From: Vicinamibacterales bacterium | GTDB taxonomy: Bacteria > Acidobacteriota > Vicinamibacteria > Vicinamibacterales > Fen-181 | Assembly: GCA_036504215.1 (NCBI GenBank) | Contig: DASXVO010000052.1 | Coordinates: 1 to 64,000, forward strand | Direction: 5' to 3' | DNA length: 64,000 bases | Shown: one piece after another, positions 44,729 through 54,710 of the stretch | Layout: every line of letters begins with the position of its first letter | Numbering within the stretch: position 1 is the first letter of the stretch | The notes under the pieces: generated by a model | Database searches by the model: none | What the model was told of the DNA's origin: nothing | Seen by the model: the letters and a program-made list of their open reading frames with translations, nothing else | Position numbers and translations under genes: made by a program

Positions 44729-46822
44729 ATGGAGACTGCCCGTCCGTCATTTGACTGGCGGCAGCGCTCTTGCTACACGACGTGTGCAGTGGAACTGAAG
44801 TGGTCTGCCGTCGCCTCGTGGGTCCAGACCGTTCGTCGCGCCTGGCTGTCATCCGGTCGGGGCGTCGGGCGCAGCCTTCTTTTCGCGCCTGCCGTTCTCT
44901 ACCCGCTCGCCATCGCCGCGACCGTCGCCGGCGTGCTCCTGGTCGAACATGGCCGCTCCATCCTCGGCGCAGCCGCCGTGGGGCTGGCGGCCGCCGTCTG
45001 GCACCGGGGCCACCGGCTGGGCTGTCTGCAGGCGGAGTCCGCCCGCCGGGACCGTCGCTTGTCGGATCTGCACCTTGCCACCATCGAGGCCCTCGCCCTG
45101 GCCATCGACGCGAAGGACAAGACCTCGGGCAGTCACATTCGCCGCGTGCAGGCCTATTCACGCGCGCTCGCGCAGGCCGTCGGCATGGGAGCGGACAACA
45201 TCCAGGGTTTGACGACGGCCGCGCTGCTTCACGACATCGGCAAACTGGCGGTGCCCGAGCACATCCTGTCGAAGCCGGGCCGCCTCACCGACGAGGAATT
45301 CCAGAAGATCCAGATCCATCCCCAGGTCGGGTTCGAGATCGTCGAGCACGTCCCCTTCCCGTACCCTGTCGCGCCGCTGGTGCTGTGCCATCACGAGCGC
45401 TGGGACGGCAAGGGATACCCTCTCGGCCTGAAGGCCGAAGACATCCCGCTCGGCGCCCGCATTCTCGCGGTCGCCGACTACTTCGACTCGCTCACCCGCG
45501 ATCGGCCCTACAACAAGAGGATGCCTCGCGACCTGGCGATGCTGAAGCTGCGGCAGGAAGCCGGCAAGGCACTCGACCCGCAGATTGTCTCCGCGTTCCT
45601 GGACCTGCTGCCCTCGCTGCCGGCCGTCGAGGACGCGATGGTGCCGTCGATGCACATCGAGGTCGACGCGCGCGCGGCGGTGTCCACGTCGCGTCGTCTG
45701 CTCGAGCACGGCGAGAAGTCGGCGTTCGAGAACATCGCGCGGGCGCACCAGGAGATTTACGCGCTCTACGACATCGCGCAGGCGATCGGGTCGTGCCTGG
45801 GTGTGGCCGACACGATGGCCCTCGTCGCCAACAAGCTGTCGGCGCTCGTGCCGTTCTCCTGCTGCGCGCTGTTCGTGCGCGACGAGGACGACATCATCCG
45901 CTGCAAGTTCGCGTCGGGCGTGGATGCGGACGACATCAGCCGGATCACGTTGCATCCGGGGCGTGGTCTGGCCGGATGGGTGGCGCGCAACCGCCGCGCG
46001 CTCGTCAACGCGCGACCGGCCGCCGACTTCGAGGCTGGGGATGTCCCACCGGCCGCACCGCGCCTGCAGTCGGCACTCGTCTGCCCGCTGATCTTCAACG
46101 ATCACGTCATCGGCACCCTGTCCGTCTATCACACCGACGCGAACTTCTACAACGACGAGCATCGGCGCCTGCTCGATCGCATCTCCCAGCAGACGGCCGC
46201 CGCGATCTCCAATTCCATCGTCTTCGAGACGACCCGCGAAGCCTCGCTCAGCGACCCGCTGACCGGATTGCCGAACACCCGGTTCATGTTCACGCATCTC
46301 GGCCGCGAGTTGTCGCGCGCCAGGCGGCTGAGCACGCAGGTGTCCATCCTGGTGCTCGACCTGGACGACTTCAAGGAGATCAACGACACCTACGGGCACC
46401 ACATCGGTGACCGCGCGTTGCGCGAGGTTGCACGCGTGTTGCGGGAGACCATCCGCCCGTACGACCTGTGCGTCCGCTACGCCGGTGACGAGTTCATCGT
46501 CGTCCTCTCCGACTGCGGGCCGGAGGAATCCGAGGCGAAGCGCGTCGAGCTGCAGCAGGCGATCGATGCCGTCGTGTTCGAGTCGTCGCCGGGACGCGCC
46601 GTGAATCTCAGCGTGAGTATCGGCGCCGCGGTGTTTCCGACCGACGGCGAGACCTACGAGGCGCTGCTGGCCACGGCCGACGGCCGGATGTATCGGGACA
46701 AGAAGAATCGGAAACAGGGCATCACCCCTGTTCGATCGCGGCGCGTCGATCCGGTGACGCTCGCCGACGAAGTCGAGCGCCAGGCGCTCGCCCACGCCCT
46801 GCCGACCGCACGAATCAACTAG
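44729..46822 (+). CDS. Membrane c-di-GMP protein: HD-GYP + GAF + GGDEF
   Basis: The roughly 697 aa protein has two hydrophobic segments near residues 50-90. An HD-GYP phosphodiesterase domain follows (LLHDIGKLAVPEHIL, then CHHERWDGKGYPLGL), then a GAF domain (about 330-480) and a diguanylate cyclase domain (DPLTGLPNTRFMF, YAGDEFIVVLS). The cyclase signature is AGDEF, an accepted variant, and an RPYD inhibitory site sits five residues before it. One protein could thus make and break c-di-GMP under GAF control. No Shine-Dalgarno supports a start. ATG 44729 is used, but a TTG two codons earlier or a GTG near 44788 is possible. Confidence 0.88.
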   Translation: METARPSFDWRQRSCYTTCAVELKWSAVASWVQTVRRAWLSSGRGVGRSLLFAPAVLYPLAIAATVAGVLLVEHGRSILGAAAVGLAAAVWHRGHRLGCLQAESARRDRRLSDLHLATIEALALAIDAKDKTSGSHIRRVQAYSRALAQAVGMGADNIQGLTTAALLHDIGKLAVPEHILSKPGRLTDEEFQKIQIHPQVGFEIVEHVPFPYPVAPLVLCHHERWDGKGYPLGLKAEDIPLGARILAVADYFDSLTRDRPYNKRMPRDLAMLKLRQEAGKALDPQIVSAFLDLLPSLPAVEDAMVPSMHIEVDARAAVSTSRRLLEHGEKSAFENIARAHQEIYALYDIAQAIGSCLGVADTMALVANKLSALVPFSCCALFVRDEDDIIRCKFASGVDADDISRITLHPGRGLAGWVARNRRALVNARPAADFEAGDVPPAAPRLQSALVCPLIFNDHVIGTLSVYHTDANFYNDEHRRLLDRISQQTAAAISNSIVFETTREASLSDPLTGLPNTRFMFTHLGRELSRARRLSTQVSILVLDLDDFKEINDTYGHHIGDRALREVARVLRETIRPYDLCVRYAGDEFIVVLSDCGPEESEAKRVELQQAIDAVVFESSPGRAVNLSVSIGAAVFPTDGETYEALLATADGRMYRDKKNRKQGITPVRSRRVDPVTLADEVERQALAHALPTARIN

Positions 46823-46900
46823 CGGGTAGAGGGCGACGTTCGCGTGTGGCGTGCGCTCGCCGAATCCCACTGGTGACCGCGGATCCTGTACCCTGGACGG

Positions 46901-47629
46901 GTGCTCCTGACCCTGCCCGTGACGGCCGTTCGCCGCGAGACGCCGCGCAACCGCGTGGTGACGCTTGCCCTCGGCAAGACCGACTTCCCGTTCCAGGCTG
47001 GCCAGTACGTCCTGCTCGGGGACCATGGTCAGCCCGACCGCCGGCCCTACTCGATTGCCTGCGCGCCGCTGGCCTGCGCGGGGCGGCACACGCTCGAGTT
47101 CCTCGTCCAGGTCGACGGCAACGAGAGCCCGGGGCCGCATGTGATGGAGCTTGCCCCCGGTCGCCTGCTCGACGTCGAAGGGCCGGCCGGCTCCTTCGTG
47201 CTTCCGGTTCCGCTTGCCGCGCACCGTGTCCTGTTCGTGGGCGGCGGAACGGGCATCGCGCCGCTCCGGGCGATGCTGTGGCAGGTCGTCATGAGCGATG
47301 CGCGATGTCGGGTGGCCATGCTGCACAGTGCGCGCACGCCGGACGAATTGTCGTTCGGATCGGAATTGCGCCAACTGGCGGACGAGGGGCGAATTCGGCT
47401 GATCGAGACCGTGACGCGGGATGCGCCGGAGGGCTGGCCCGGCGCCAGGGGCCGGATCGACAGCGGGCAACTGGGCTCGTTGATTGAAGGTCCCGGGACG
47501 TTGTGCTTCGTCTGCGGGCCTGATTCGCTCGTGGAGGACGTGCCGCGCCAACTCGAGGCACTCGGCATCGCCCCTCGCCTCATCGGAACGGAGCACTGGG
47601 CCGATCTCCCAAACTCAACCGACGTCTGA
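46901..47629 (+). CDS. Ferredoxin-reductase-type FAD/NAD(P)-binding oxidoreductase
   Basis: The 242 aa flavoprotein has an FAD motif RRPYSIA and an FVGGGTGIAPLRAML nucleotide-binding loop. FVCGPDSLVEDV near the C-terminus is typical of ferredoxin-NADP reductase and phenol-hydroxylase reductase modules. It has no iron-sulfur domain, so it needs a separate electron carrier. The start is GTG at 46901. TACCCT six bases upstream may be the -10 of a leaderless transcript. Confidence 0.85.
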   Translation: MLLTLPVTAVRRETPRNRVVTLALGKTDFPFQAGQYVLLGDHGQPDRRPYSIACAPLACAGRHTLEFLVQVDGNESPGPHVMELAPGRLLDVEGPAGSFVLPVPLAAHRVLFVGGGTGIAPLRAMLWQVVMSDARCRVAMLHSARTPDELSFGSELRQLADEGRIRLIETVTRDAPEGWPGARGRIDSGQLGSLIEGPGTLCFVCGPDSLVEDVPRQLEALGIAPRLIGTEHWADLPNSTDV

Positions 47630-47675
47630 CCCGATCGAGCCGTGAGCTGGGGAATCTCTCGGCGGCGGCCTCCTG

Positions 47676-48449
47676 TCAGATCCCGACTGTGTGGAAGCCG
47701 GCATCCACGTAGAGTATTTCGCCGGTAATAGCCCGGGCGGCCTGCCCGAGCAGGAACACCGCGGCCTCGGCCACCTCCGTCGCATCGATGTTGCGCCGCA
47801 GTGGAGATCGGTCGCGGTAGATCTGCAGAATATCCGAGAAGCCCGAGATGCCGGCCGCCGCGAGCGTCCGGATGGGGCCAGCAGAGATGGCGTTGACGCG
47901 GATGTTCTCGCGCCCCAGGTCGTAGGCGAGGTAGCGAACGGTCGCCTCGAGGGCAGCCTTCGCGACGCCCATCACGTTGTAGTTGGGAAATACCCGCTGG
48001 CTCCCCAGGTAGGTCAGCGTCAGGATGCTGCCGCCGCCCCGTCGAGCCATGAGCGGCTGCGCGCCGCGGGCCATCGCGATGAGCGAGTAGGCGCTCACGT
48101 CGAGCGAGACCCTGAACCCCTCGCGCGTCGTCTGCACGAACGGCGCCGCCAGTTCACCGCGCGGCGCGAAGGCCGCGCCGTGCACGACGAAGTCGAGACC
48201 GCCGAACTCGTGGTCGATCTTCTCGAACAGGCGTCCGAGTTGTTCGTCGCTCGCGACATCGCACGGGAACACGAGCGGGTCGCGGATCGTCGCCGCCAGA
48301 TCCTGCACATTCTGTTCGAGGCGGACGTCCTGGTACGTCAGGGCCAGGCGCGCGCCGGCCTCCGCAGCTGCCTGAGCGATCGACCAGGCAATCGACCGCT
48401 TGTTCGCGACGCCCACGACGACGCCGTGCTTCCCCGCAAGGTCAGTCAT
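47676..48449 (-). CDS. fabI: Enoyl-[acyl-carrier-protein] reductase (NADH)
   Basis: The 257 aa short-chain dehydrogenase has VVGVANKRSIAWSIAQ at the cofactor site. The FabI-type catalytic Y-x6-K is in PNYNVMGVAKAALEATVRYLA, and NAISAGPIRTLAAAGI is the loop that contacts triclosan-type inhibitors in the family. It carries out the last reduction of fatty-acid elongation. Confidence 0.94.
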   Translation of the reverse strand: MTDLAGKHGVVVGVANKRSIAWSIAQAAAEAGARLALTYQDVRLEQNVQDLAATIRDPLVFPCDVASDEQLGRLFEKIDHEFGGLDFVVHGAAFAPRGELAAPFVQTTREGFRVSLDVSAYSLIAMARGAQPLMARRGGGSILTLTYLGSQRVFPNYNVMGVAKAALEATVRYLAYDLGRENIRVNAISAGPIRTLAAAGISGFSDILQIYRDRSPLRRNIDATEVAEAAVFLLGQAARAITGEILYVDAGFHTVGI

Positions 48450-48616
48450 AGCAGTTGAACGCCCGCCGTCGAGCCCGAGATCGAGGTGAGAGGAGTGTCC
48501 CCAGTCCTACAGTTTACCCGACCTTCCGGCGGACATCTCGGGCGTGCCGCGGACACGAGCCCCGATCGCCGGGAACGGATGGCGGAAGCCTGGCGGGAGT
48601 AACAGGGGGGAGGAGG

Positions 48617-49342
48617 CTATTTCGACTGCTTCTTGCCGTGACGCGGTCCGTGGCCACCTCGTGGCGGGCGCATCTCGTTGCGGCCGCCTGGGCGTCCTCC
48701 CTGACTTGGGCGGCTGCCGGCAGCTGGCCGGCTGAAGATCGGCGCGCGGCCGTTGTTGCTGCCCGGTTGGCGTCCCGGCGGGCCGGGTCGCTGGCCCGGG
48801 CCTCGTCCTCCGCCCGGCCGGAACTTGCCCGCGCGGCCGGCTGGCTGACGCATCGTGAATTCGGGCACGGGGCGAACGACCTGCTGATTCTCGGGGCGCG
48901 GCAACGTGGCGCGAATCAGCCTGCGGTGAACGCGTCCCAGGTCCTCCACGCCTCCCTCGGCAACGCCGTCGCCGCCCGGCTCCGGTTCCGCGACGGTCGC
49001 GTGAGGACCCGAATCAGGTGTGGCTGCGTCGGCCGCGAACGGCAGCGAAGGCTCGGGAACCTCGTCGCCCCGGGCCGGCGCGGGCACTGGAGGCGCCGCG
49101 GGCCTGCCCTCGGCGACGACCGTGGCGAGCACTTCTTTGTACGCGGCGGACGTCGAGTCCTTCTTGCGGCGGAGCGTTGGCACCCTCGCCTGCTTGTACT
49201 CGTGCTCGGCGTCGCACGTCGTGCACCGCGTCTGTTTGACGTCTTCGTCGACCATGGCGACGACGGCGTGGTTCGTGACGCGGCGCTCGCGCGGACAATA
49301 GTCGTCTAGGATGTCACCAAGCCGAAGCCGGCGCTGTTGCAT
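48617..49342 (-). CDS. Zinc-ribbon-like protein with a Gly/Arg-rich tail
   Basis: The 241 aa product starts with a short compact part (LRLGDILDDYCPRERRVTNHAVV) and one CxxC pair (CTTCDAEHEYKQ, with an upstream Cys). An acidic and Pro-rich linker follows. The last 70 residues are a highly basic Arg/Gly/Pro-rich region typical of disordered RNA-binding tails. I do not recognise the family. The tail could bind RNA or ribosomes; this is inference. Codon use fits the neighbours. Confidence 0.6.
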   Translation of the reverse strand: MQQRRLRLGDILDDYCPRERRVTNHAVVAMVDEDVKQTRCTTCDAEHEYKQARVPTLRRKKDSTSAAYKEVLATVVAEGRPAAPPVPAPARGDEVPEPSLPFAADAATPDSGPHATVAEPEPGGDGVAEGGVEDLGRVHRRLIRATLPRPENQQVVRPVPEFTMRQPAGRAGKFRPGGGRGPGQRPGPPGRQPGSNNGRAPIFSRPAAGSRPSQGGRPGGRNEMRPPRGGHGPRHGKKQSK

Positions 49343-49511
49343 GAAAGCCCCTCGAGAACTCGCTGGCGGGATTGGAAGAATACGCGCAGGCCACGAGATT
49401 GTAGCAGAGCCATTTGTTGAGCCGCAACTCTCCGACCACTCTCTCTCCCGGCCTACTCCGCCATAGCGGCCGGGTGCGATTCGATCCGATCTGGCCGGTA
49501 CGCGACCAGGT

Positions 49512-50066
49512 TTACCGGGACTTGCGTACGAATCGGATGGCGTCCGCGAACATGTCGCCGCCGCGCGGTTGCGCGGCCATCCAGGACCGGAGTCCGGCGG
49601 TGTCCGCCGTAAGCACGACGTTCGTGCGCCCGTCGAGCGCGGCGCGGAGCTTGGTCAGCCGGCCGCCCTCGGTCTCGTGCAGGAACCAGTCGTAGTCGAA
49701 TCCGGTCACCGTCACGGTGTCGCCGAGCACTTGGAGTCGCACGGCGAGGTGCGCGGGTATGAACAGCGCTGCCGGATCCGTGGGTCGGCCGGGTGACAGG
49801 TCGAACACCCGGCTCTCGCCGAGACGCGAGAGAACCCCGGTCATGACGACCGGGCCGCTCCGCGCGGGATACGTTACTTTATACGATTTCCACTCCCCGC
49901 GATCCACCCGAACGATCGACTTGTCGTCGGGATTCTCCCATGAGCCGAGCAGCGCGTCGTCGAATTCGATCGACGCGTCATCGTAGAAAGGCTGCAGGCT
50001 CGAGACGAGACAGCCTCCCGAAACGATGGCCGCCGACAACAGCACGGCCAGGAGTGCCAGTCGCAT
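49512..50066 (-). CDS. Lipoprotein of unknown function
   Basis: The 184 aa product has a signal peptide and lipobox (VSGGC, cysteine 19). A beta-rich body follows (LLGSWENPDDKSIVRVDRGEWKSYKVTYP, then GVLSRLGESRVFDLSP). It resembles small periplasmic lipocalin-like or DUF proteins, but I cannot name one. It ends in a basic tail. Confidence 0.65.
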   Translation of the reverse strand: MRLALLAVLLSAAIVSGGCLVSSLQPFYDDASIEFDDALLGSWENPDDKSIVRVDRGEWKSYKVTYPARSGPVVMTGVLSRLGESRVFDLSPGRPTDPAALFIPAHLAVRLQVLGDTVTVTGFDYDWFLHETEGGRLTKLRAALDGRTNVVLTADTAGLRSWMAAQPRGGDMFADAIRFVRKSR

Positions 50067-50225
50067 GAGTGGAACGCGTTGGTTCGGACGCCCGACCAGC
50101 CGGCGACCCGCGGATGGCGTGCCGCACGGCCTGATAGAATGGGCCGGCTACTGACCGTCGGTGTCGCAATTCTAGCCGCGCTGCCCGTAGAGCTCAATCG
50201 CTATTTTCGTCAAGGAGTCCGCGTG

Positions 50226-52943
50226 ATGTCTTCCCGTCGCCCATCGTCGACCCGGAATCTCTGCCTGGCGCTCCAGGTCGCGACCGCGCTCGTCATCGGA
50301 ATGGGAACCGCCTCAGCGCAGAGCCAGGGACAGGACGAGGATTTCGCACGCCAGGTGAAGACCTGGACCACCCGGCCGGAGTTCCTGAGCCCGCTCGTGG
50401 ATCACCTGCCGAGAGTGGCCGGTATTCCCTCTCCGAAGGATATTCTCGGCCATCACATCGGCGCGCCGAACGAGCTCAGCTACTACGACGACATCCTTCG
50501 ATACTACCGCGCCCTGGCCGCCGCCAGTCCCCGCGTGAAGGTCATGACCATCGGCCGGACCGATGAGGGGCGCGATTCGGTCGTCGTCGCCATTGCGTCC
50601 GCCGAGACGATCCGCGACCTGGATCGCTACCGCGGATACCTGGGCCAGTTGGCCGATCCGCGTCCGCTCACGGACCGGCAGGCGCGGGACATCATCGCCG
50701 TGGCGAAGCCGATCTACCACGTGATGGGCGGCCTCCACAGCGCCGAGACCGGTCCCCCGGAAATGCTGATGGAACTGGCGTATCGCCTGGCCGTCGAGGA
50801 CTCGTCGATGTTCCGGCAGATCCGCGACAACATCATCGTCACCATCACGCCGGTGGCCGAACCCGACGGCCGCGATCGCTACGTGGACTGGTACTACGCC
50901 TACAAGGTGGACGAAACCGGGGAGAACGACTCCTACGGCGGGCCGCCGTACTGGGGCAAGTACGTCTTCCACGACAACAATCGCGACATCAACTTCTCGC
51001 AGGCGATCTCCAAGTCGCTGCTCGGCTGGTACCTGCAGTGGCACCCCCCGATCGTGCACGACATCCACGAGTCGGTGCCGTTCCTCTACACGTTCAGCGG
51101 CCAGGCGCCGCAGAATCCGACGCTCGATCCGATCGTCTTCGGCGAGATGCCCTGGTTTGCGAACTTCGAGATGGCGCAGGCCATCAAGTACGGCATGCCA
51201 GGCGTCTGGACGCACGCATTCGTGGACATGTGGTCCCCCGGCTACTTCGGGTTCGTCGCGTCGAACCACAACGGCCTGCTGCGCATGTACGAAGTGTTCG
51301 GCAACGGCGGCGCGAACACCATGAAGCGGAAGATCGGCGGCGGGGGCCCGACCGGCAGCCAGACGACGCGCGAATGGTATCGGCCGATGCCGCCCTACGC
51401 CGAGGTGGAGTGGTCGTTACGGAACAACGTGAACTACGGCGAGACGGCCGTACTCTCCGCGCTGCAGCTCACGGCGGGCTTCCCGCAGGTCGTGCTCGAG
51501 AACTTCTACCAGAAGAGCCGCAACGCGGTGGAGGCCGGGAAGAAGGAGGCGCCGTACGCGTTCCTGATTCCGGCGGGCCAGCGTGACATGACGCGCGTCG
51601 CGTTCCTCGTCAACGTGCTGCGCGCGCAAGGCATCGAGGTCGGCCGGACGAAGAGCGAGGTCAAGCTCGCGGACGGCACCTTTCCCGCCGGATCCCTGCT
51701 CATCAGGCGCGACCAGCCGTACGGCCGCCTGGCGAAGATCCTGCTCGAGAAGCAGGACTACCCGGACCCCGGCTTGCGCACCTACGACGACAGCGGTTGG
51801 ACGATGGGATTGATGACGCAGACCGACGTCCGGGGAATTGCCGACAAGACGGTGCTCGACGTGGCCGTCGATCCGATCACCGAGTTCCGCGCCGCGGGCA
51901 GACTCGAGGGCAAGGTGCGCAGCCTCGTCGCCGTCCAGGAAGATGGCTCCACCAACCTCGTCACGCTTCGTTACGAACTGAAAGACCTGAAGGTCCGCGC
52001 GGTCGAGAAGCCGTTCAAGGCCGGTGACAGGGAAATGGCCGCAGGATCCCTCATCATCGAGGTGTCCGCCGATCTGGCGGCACGCGTCGCGGGCGCTGTC
52101 GAGCGGCTCGGTCTGTCGGCCGTCGCGCTCGACGCCGCGCCCGCGGTCCCGATGCACGAGGTCGCGCTGCCGCGCCTGGCCATCTACAGCACGTGGGGCA
52201 GCACGCAGGAAGTCGGCTGGGTACGCCATGCGTTCGACCAGTTCGGTCTTGGGTACGATCTCATCTACAAGGAGCGCGTGCGACGCGGCAGCCTCCGCGA
52301 CGCCTACGACATCATCGTCGTCCCCAGCCAGGGCGGCACCGGCAAGCGCCTGGTGTTCGACGTCGAACCGAAGTCGAAACCGCTTGCCTACAAGAAGAAC
52401 GACCGGTTCAAGTCACTCGGGATGTACGGCGAGTCGGACGACATCACCGGGGGCATGGGCCTGGAGGGCGTGGCGGAGTTCCAGAAGTTCGTCGAGAGCG
52501 GCGGCGTGCTCGTCACGATGGGCGCGGCGAGCTTCTTCCCGCCTGAATTCGGACTGACGCGCCGGGTGGACGCGGCTCGGCCTTCGGCGCAGTTCTATGC
52601 GCCAGGCCCAATCGTACAGGTGGAAATCCTGAAGCCGGAGAGCCCGATCTTCTACGGGTACGACCACAAGACGCTGCCCGTGCGGTGGGCCGGCGGCCCG
52701 CTGCTGCGCGTGCCAGAGCAGGACAAGGCGCAGGTGCTCATGCAATACCCGGGCGGGGATGCCTCGGTGCTCAGCGGGCTGATGAAAGGCGCAGCCGAGA
52801 TTCGCAACCGTCCGGCGGCCATCCAGGTGCCTGTCGGCAAGGGACAGGTCCTGCTGTTCGCGACAAATCCCTGCTACCGCTGGCAGAACCTCGGCGAGTT
52901 CAACATGCTGTTCAACGCGATTCTGCACTGGAAGGCACTGTAG
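50226..52943 (+). CDS. Exported M14-family zinc carboxypeptidase
   Basis: The 905 aa protein has a signal peptide ending near AQSQG. The peptidase domain has the zinc motif GGLHSAETGPPEM (His and Glu near residue 171), NNRDINFSQ for the substrate arginine region and HDIHESVPFLY with a further zinc histidine. A long C-terminal half (from about 450) contains beta-sandwich and amidotransferase-like segments and is typical of the large M14 proteins of environmental bacteria. AAGGAG lies 8 bp before the ATG; GTG one codon earlier is an alternative. Confidence 0.88.
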   Translation: MSSRRPSSTRNLCLALQVATALVIGMGTASAQSQGQDEDFARQVKTWTTRPEFLSPLVDHLPRVAGIPSPKDILGHHIGAPNELSYYDDILRYYRALAAASPRVKVMTIGRTDEGRDSVVVAIASAETIRDLDRYRGYLGQLADPRPLTDRQARDIIAVAKPIYHVMGGLHSAETGPPEMLMELAYRLAVEDSSMFRQIRDNIIVTITPVAEPDGRDRYVDWYYAYKVDETGENDSYGGPPYWGKYVFHDNNRDINFSQAISKSLLGWYLQWHPPIVHDIHESVPFLYTFSGQAPQNPTLDPIVFGEMPWFANFEMAQAIKYGMPGVWTHAFVDMWSPGYFGFVASNHNGLLRMYEVFGNGGANTMKRKIGGGGPTGSQTTREWYRPMPPYAEVEWSLRNNVNYGETAVLSALQLTAGFPQVVLENFYQKSRNAVEAGKKEAPYAFLIPAGQRDMTRVAFLVNVLRAQGIEVGRTKSEVKLADGTFPAGSLLIRRDQPYGRLAKILLEKQDYPDPGLRTYDDSGWTMGLMTQTDVRGIADKTVLDVAVDPITEFRAAGRLEGKVRSLVAVQEDGSTNLVTLRYELKDLKVRAVEKPFKAGDREMAAGSLIIEVSADLAARVAGAVERLGLSAVALDAAPAVPMHEVALPRLAIYSTWGSTQEVGWVRHAFDQFGLGYDLIYKERVRRGSLRDAYDIIVVPSQGGTGKRLVFDVEPKSKPLAYKKNDRFKSLGMYGESDDITGGMGLEGVAEFQKFVESGGVLVTMGAASFFPPEFGLTRRVDAARPSAQFYAPGPIVQVEILKPESPIFYGYDHKTLPVRWAGGPLLRVPEQDKAQVLMQYPGGDASVLSGLMKGAAEIRNRPAAIQVPVGKGQVLLFATNPCYRWQNLGEFNMLFNAILHWKAL

Positions 52944-53040
52944 CGGAGACGGAGTGTCGGGGCTCAGGGGCCAGGGCACGCTACTCGAGTTTCACCGGTG
53001 CCGTGGGTACCTGCGTGCTCGGTGGATTCTGCGTGGATGT

Positions 53041-54162
53041 CTACGCCTTCTCCACCATCGATCCCCGGGCGCTCGCCACCGCGGCGCGCCAGGCCTTCCA
53101 GCGCGACACGCCCTGGTTCTTCAGCAGTGTGACGCCGTACATAAACAGGGTGAACACCGCGAACGCCAGGACCGTGTCGGAGAACGCGAGCTTGCGGTGG
53201 AAACGCTGGGTGAAGACGCCATAGACGAGTTCGACGTGCACCCAGTAGACGAAGAGGGACGAGCGGCCGAACAGCGCCATCGGGCTCGTCTTCCACCCGA
53301 AACGATCGGCCAGCAACTTCGGACGCTGTTCCCAGAAGTACACGGCGGACAGCGTGGCCGTCATCAGGCCGACACGCAGCAGGAAGAACATCGGCGAACT
53401 GGTCCAGAACTGCGAATCGGCGTAGATCGACGGAAGATACGACCCGGCGTAGCACGCCACCGCGAAGAGCAGGCTCGTGAGGCCCGCGACCAGGTGGAAG
53501 CGCCGCTCCGACACCGACTCACGCGGGTAGTCGAGCAGAACGCCAACCATGCCGCCGGCAAACACGAAGCCCGCCCACGGAAAGAGCGTGAAGTTGTTCC
53601 GGCCGGGCGTCGGTCGGAGATACCACTGCATCATGTCGGGGAGCCAGTTCACCCACCCCGCCGTGCGGATGAGCGGCGTGACGAGCGTGACGGCGAGCGC
53701 GGCCCCGCCGAACACCAGCATGCGCCGGCTGTTGCGGCGTGCCACCTGCCACAACGCCGCCGTCGCGACGATCGACGGCCCCATGATGTTGAGGATGTCC
53801 ACCTTCAGCAGGCCGGCCATCATCGCCTTCGGATTGAGGATGTAGGCCTGGAAGCGGAAGAGATATGCCAGCCCGAAGACCTCCCAGCCGCGCCGGCGCA
53901 CGCGGCCCGCGGCCCGCGCCGGATCCCCGAGCTTCCGCTGCCCCGCACTCGCCGCCAGCGCCACGGACACGCCGGCGAGGAAGAGGAACATGGGCGCGGC
54001 ACAGCCCGCCAGGATCGCCGCGCAGCCGAACGCCAGGCTCTGGCGATCGGCGGGCAGGGTCCACGCGTCGGTCACGTGCGCCTCGATCATGATCACGATC
54101 GCCAGGCCGCGCATCCAGTCGATGTAGGCGAGGCGTTTCGAACCCGGTCGTTGGTCACTCAT
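53041..54162 (-). CDS. Membrane acyltransferase, heparan-alpha-glucosaminide N-acetyltransferase-like
   Basis: The 373 aa integral membrane protein has about ten helices. The N-terminal motif RLAYIDWMRGLAIVIMIEAH has the conserved Asp and Arg, with the candidate active-site histidine in the same helix, as in the HGSNAT/DUF1624 family. A related AYLFRFQAYILNPK loop and a second His-containing loop (VYWVHVELVYG) are present. It probably acylates a sugar or lipid. It follows the OsmC gene by 9 bp. Confidence 0.75.
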   Translation of the reverse strand: MSDQRPGSKRLAYIDWMRGLAIVIMIEAHVTDAWTLPADRQSLAFGCAAILAGCAAPMFLFLAGVSVALAASAGQRKLGDPARAAGRVRRRGWEVFGLAYLFRFQAYILNPKAMMAGLLKVDILNIMGPSIVATAALWQVARRNSRRMLVFGGAALAVTLVTPLIRTAGWVNWLPDMMQWYLRPTPGRNNFTLFPWAGFVFAGGMVGVLLDYPRESVSERRFHLVAGLTSLLFAVACYAGSYLPSIYADSQFWTSSPMFFLLRVGLMTATLSAVYFWEQRPKLLADRFGWKTSPMALFGRSSLFVYWVHVELVYGVFTQRFHRKLAFSDTVLAFAVFTLFMYGVTLLKNQGVSRWKAWRAAVASARGSMVEKA

Positions 54163-54171
54163 CGCCGGTCC

Positions 54172-54585
54172 TCAGGACGCGATCGTGAACGCCACATCGA
54201 GGTCGATGTCCTGGCGGAACGTGTTCCACACCGAGCAGTACTTGTCGCGCGACAGCTGGATGGCGCGCTCGACGTGTTCGGGTTGCATCGATCCGGTGAG
54301 CGTGAACTCCAGCCGGATCTTCGTGAAACGCTTCGGGTCGTCGGGGGCGCGCTCGCCGGTGAAGGCCGCCGTCAGCGACGTGGCCGGGTGCCGGCCCCGC
54401 TCGAGGATGTGCACGAGATCGATGGCCATGCAGCCGGCCAGCGAAAGCGCCAGCAGGTGCACGGGCGTCGGCGACGCGTCGGCGTTGCCGTCGATGCTGA
54501 CTTCGTGCTTTCCGACAAAGCCGGTGAATTGCAGCTCTCCATCCCATTCGAGCGTGGCGGTCAGCGGCGGACGTGTCTCGGCCAT
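54172..54585 (-). CDS. OsmC/Ohr-family peroxidase-like protein
   Basis: The 137 aa protein has the two conserved redox cysteines: one in LALSLAGCMAIDLVHIL and one in SRDKYCSVWNTF. The fold is that of OsmC/YhfA. The family reduces organic hydroperoxides with dihydrolipoamide or similar donors, though YhfA-like members are less well characterised. It precedes the acyltransferase gene. Confidence 0.85.
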   Translation of the reverse strand: MAETRPPLTATLEWDGELQFTGFVGKHEVSIDGNADASPTPVHLLALSLAGCMAIDLVHILERGRHPATSLTAAFTGERAPDDPKRFTKIRLEFTLTGSMQPEHVERAIQLSRDKYCSVWNTFRQDIDLDVAFTIAS

Positions 54586-54710
54586 CGAAATGCGCTCCTG
54601 TCGTGCGGGTGGTTCAAGTCCAGGCGAGTTCTCGAGCGGGGAGATTCTACAGGATGTGGGGCGATCGCGGGTGATTCCGAAAAGGACCCCGCCGGTGCTA
54701 CTCTCGATGT

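Noticed and set aside
45158-47596. Long open frame antisense to the c-di-GMP gene
   Set aside because: Composition is that of a frame shadow, and it would cover the HD-GYP, GAF and GGDEF coding sequence and part of the next gene.
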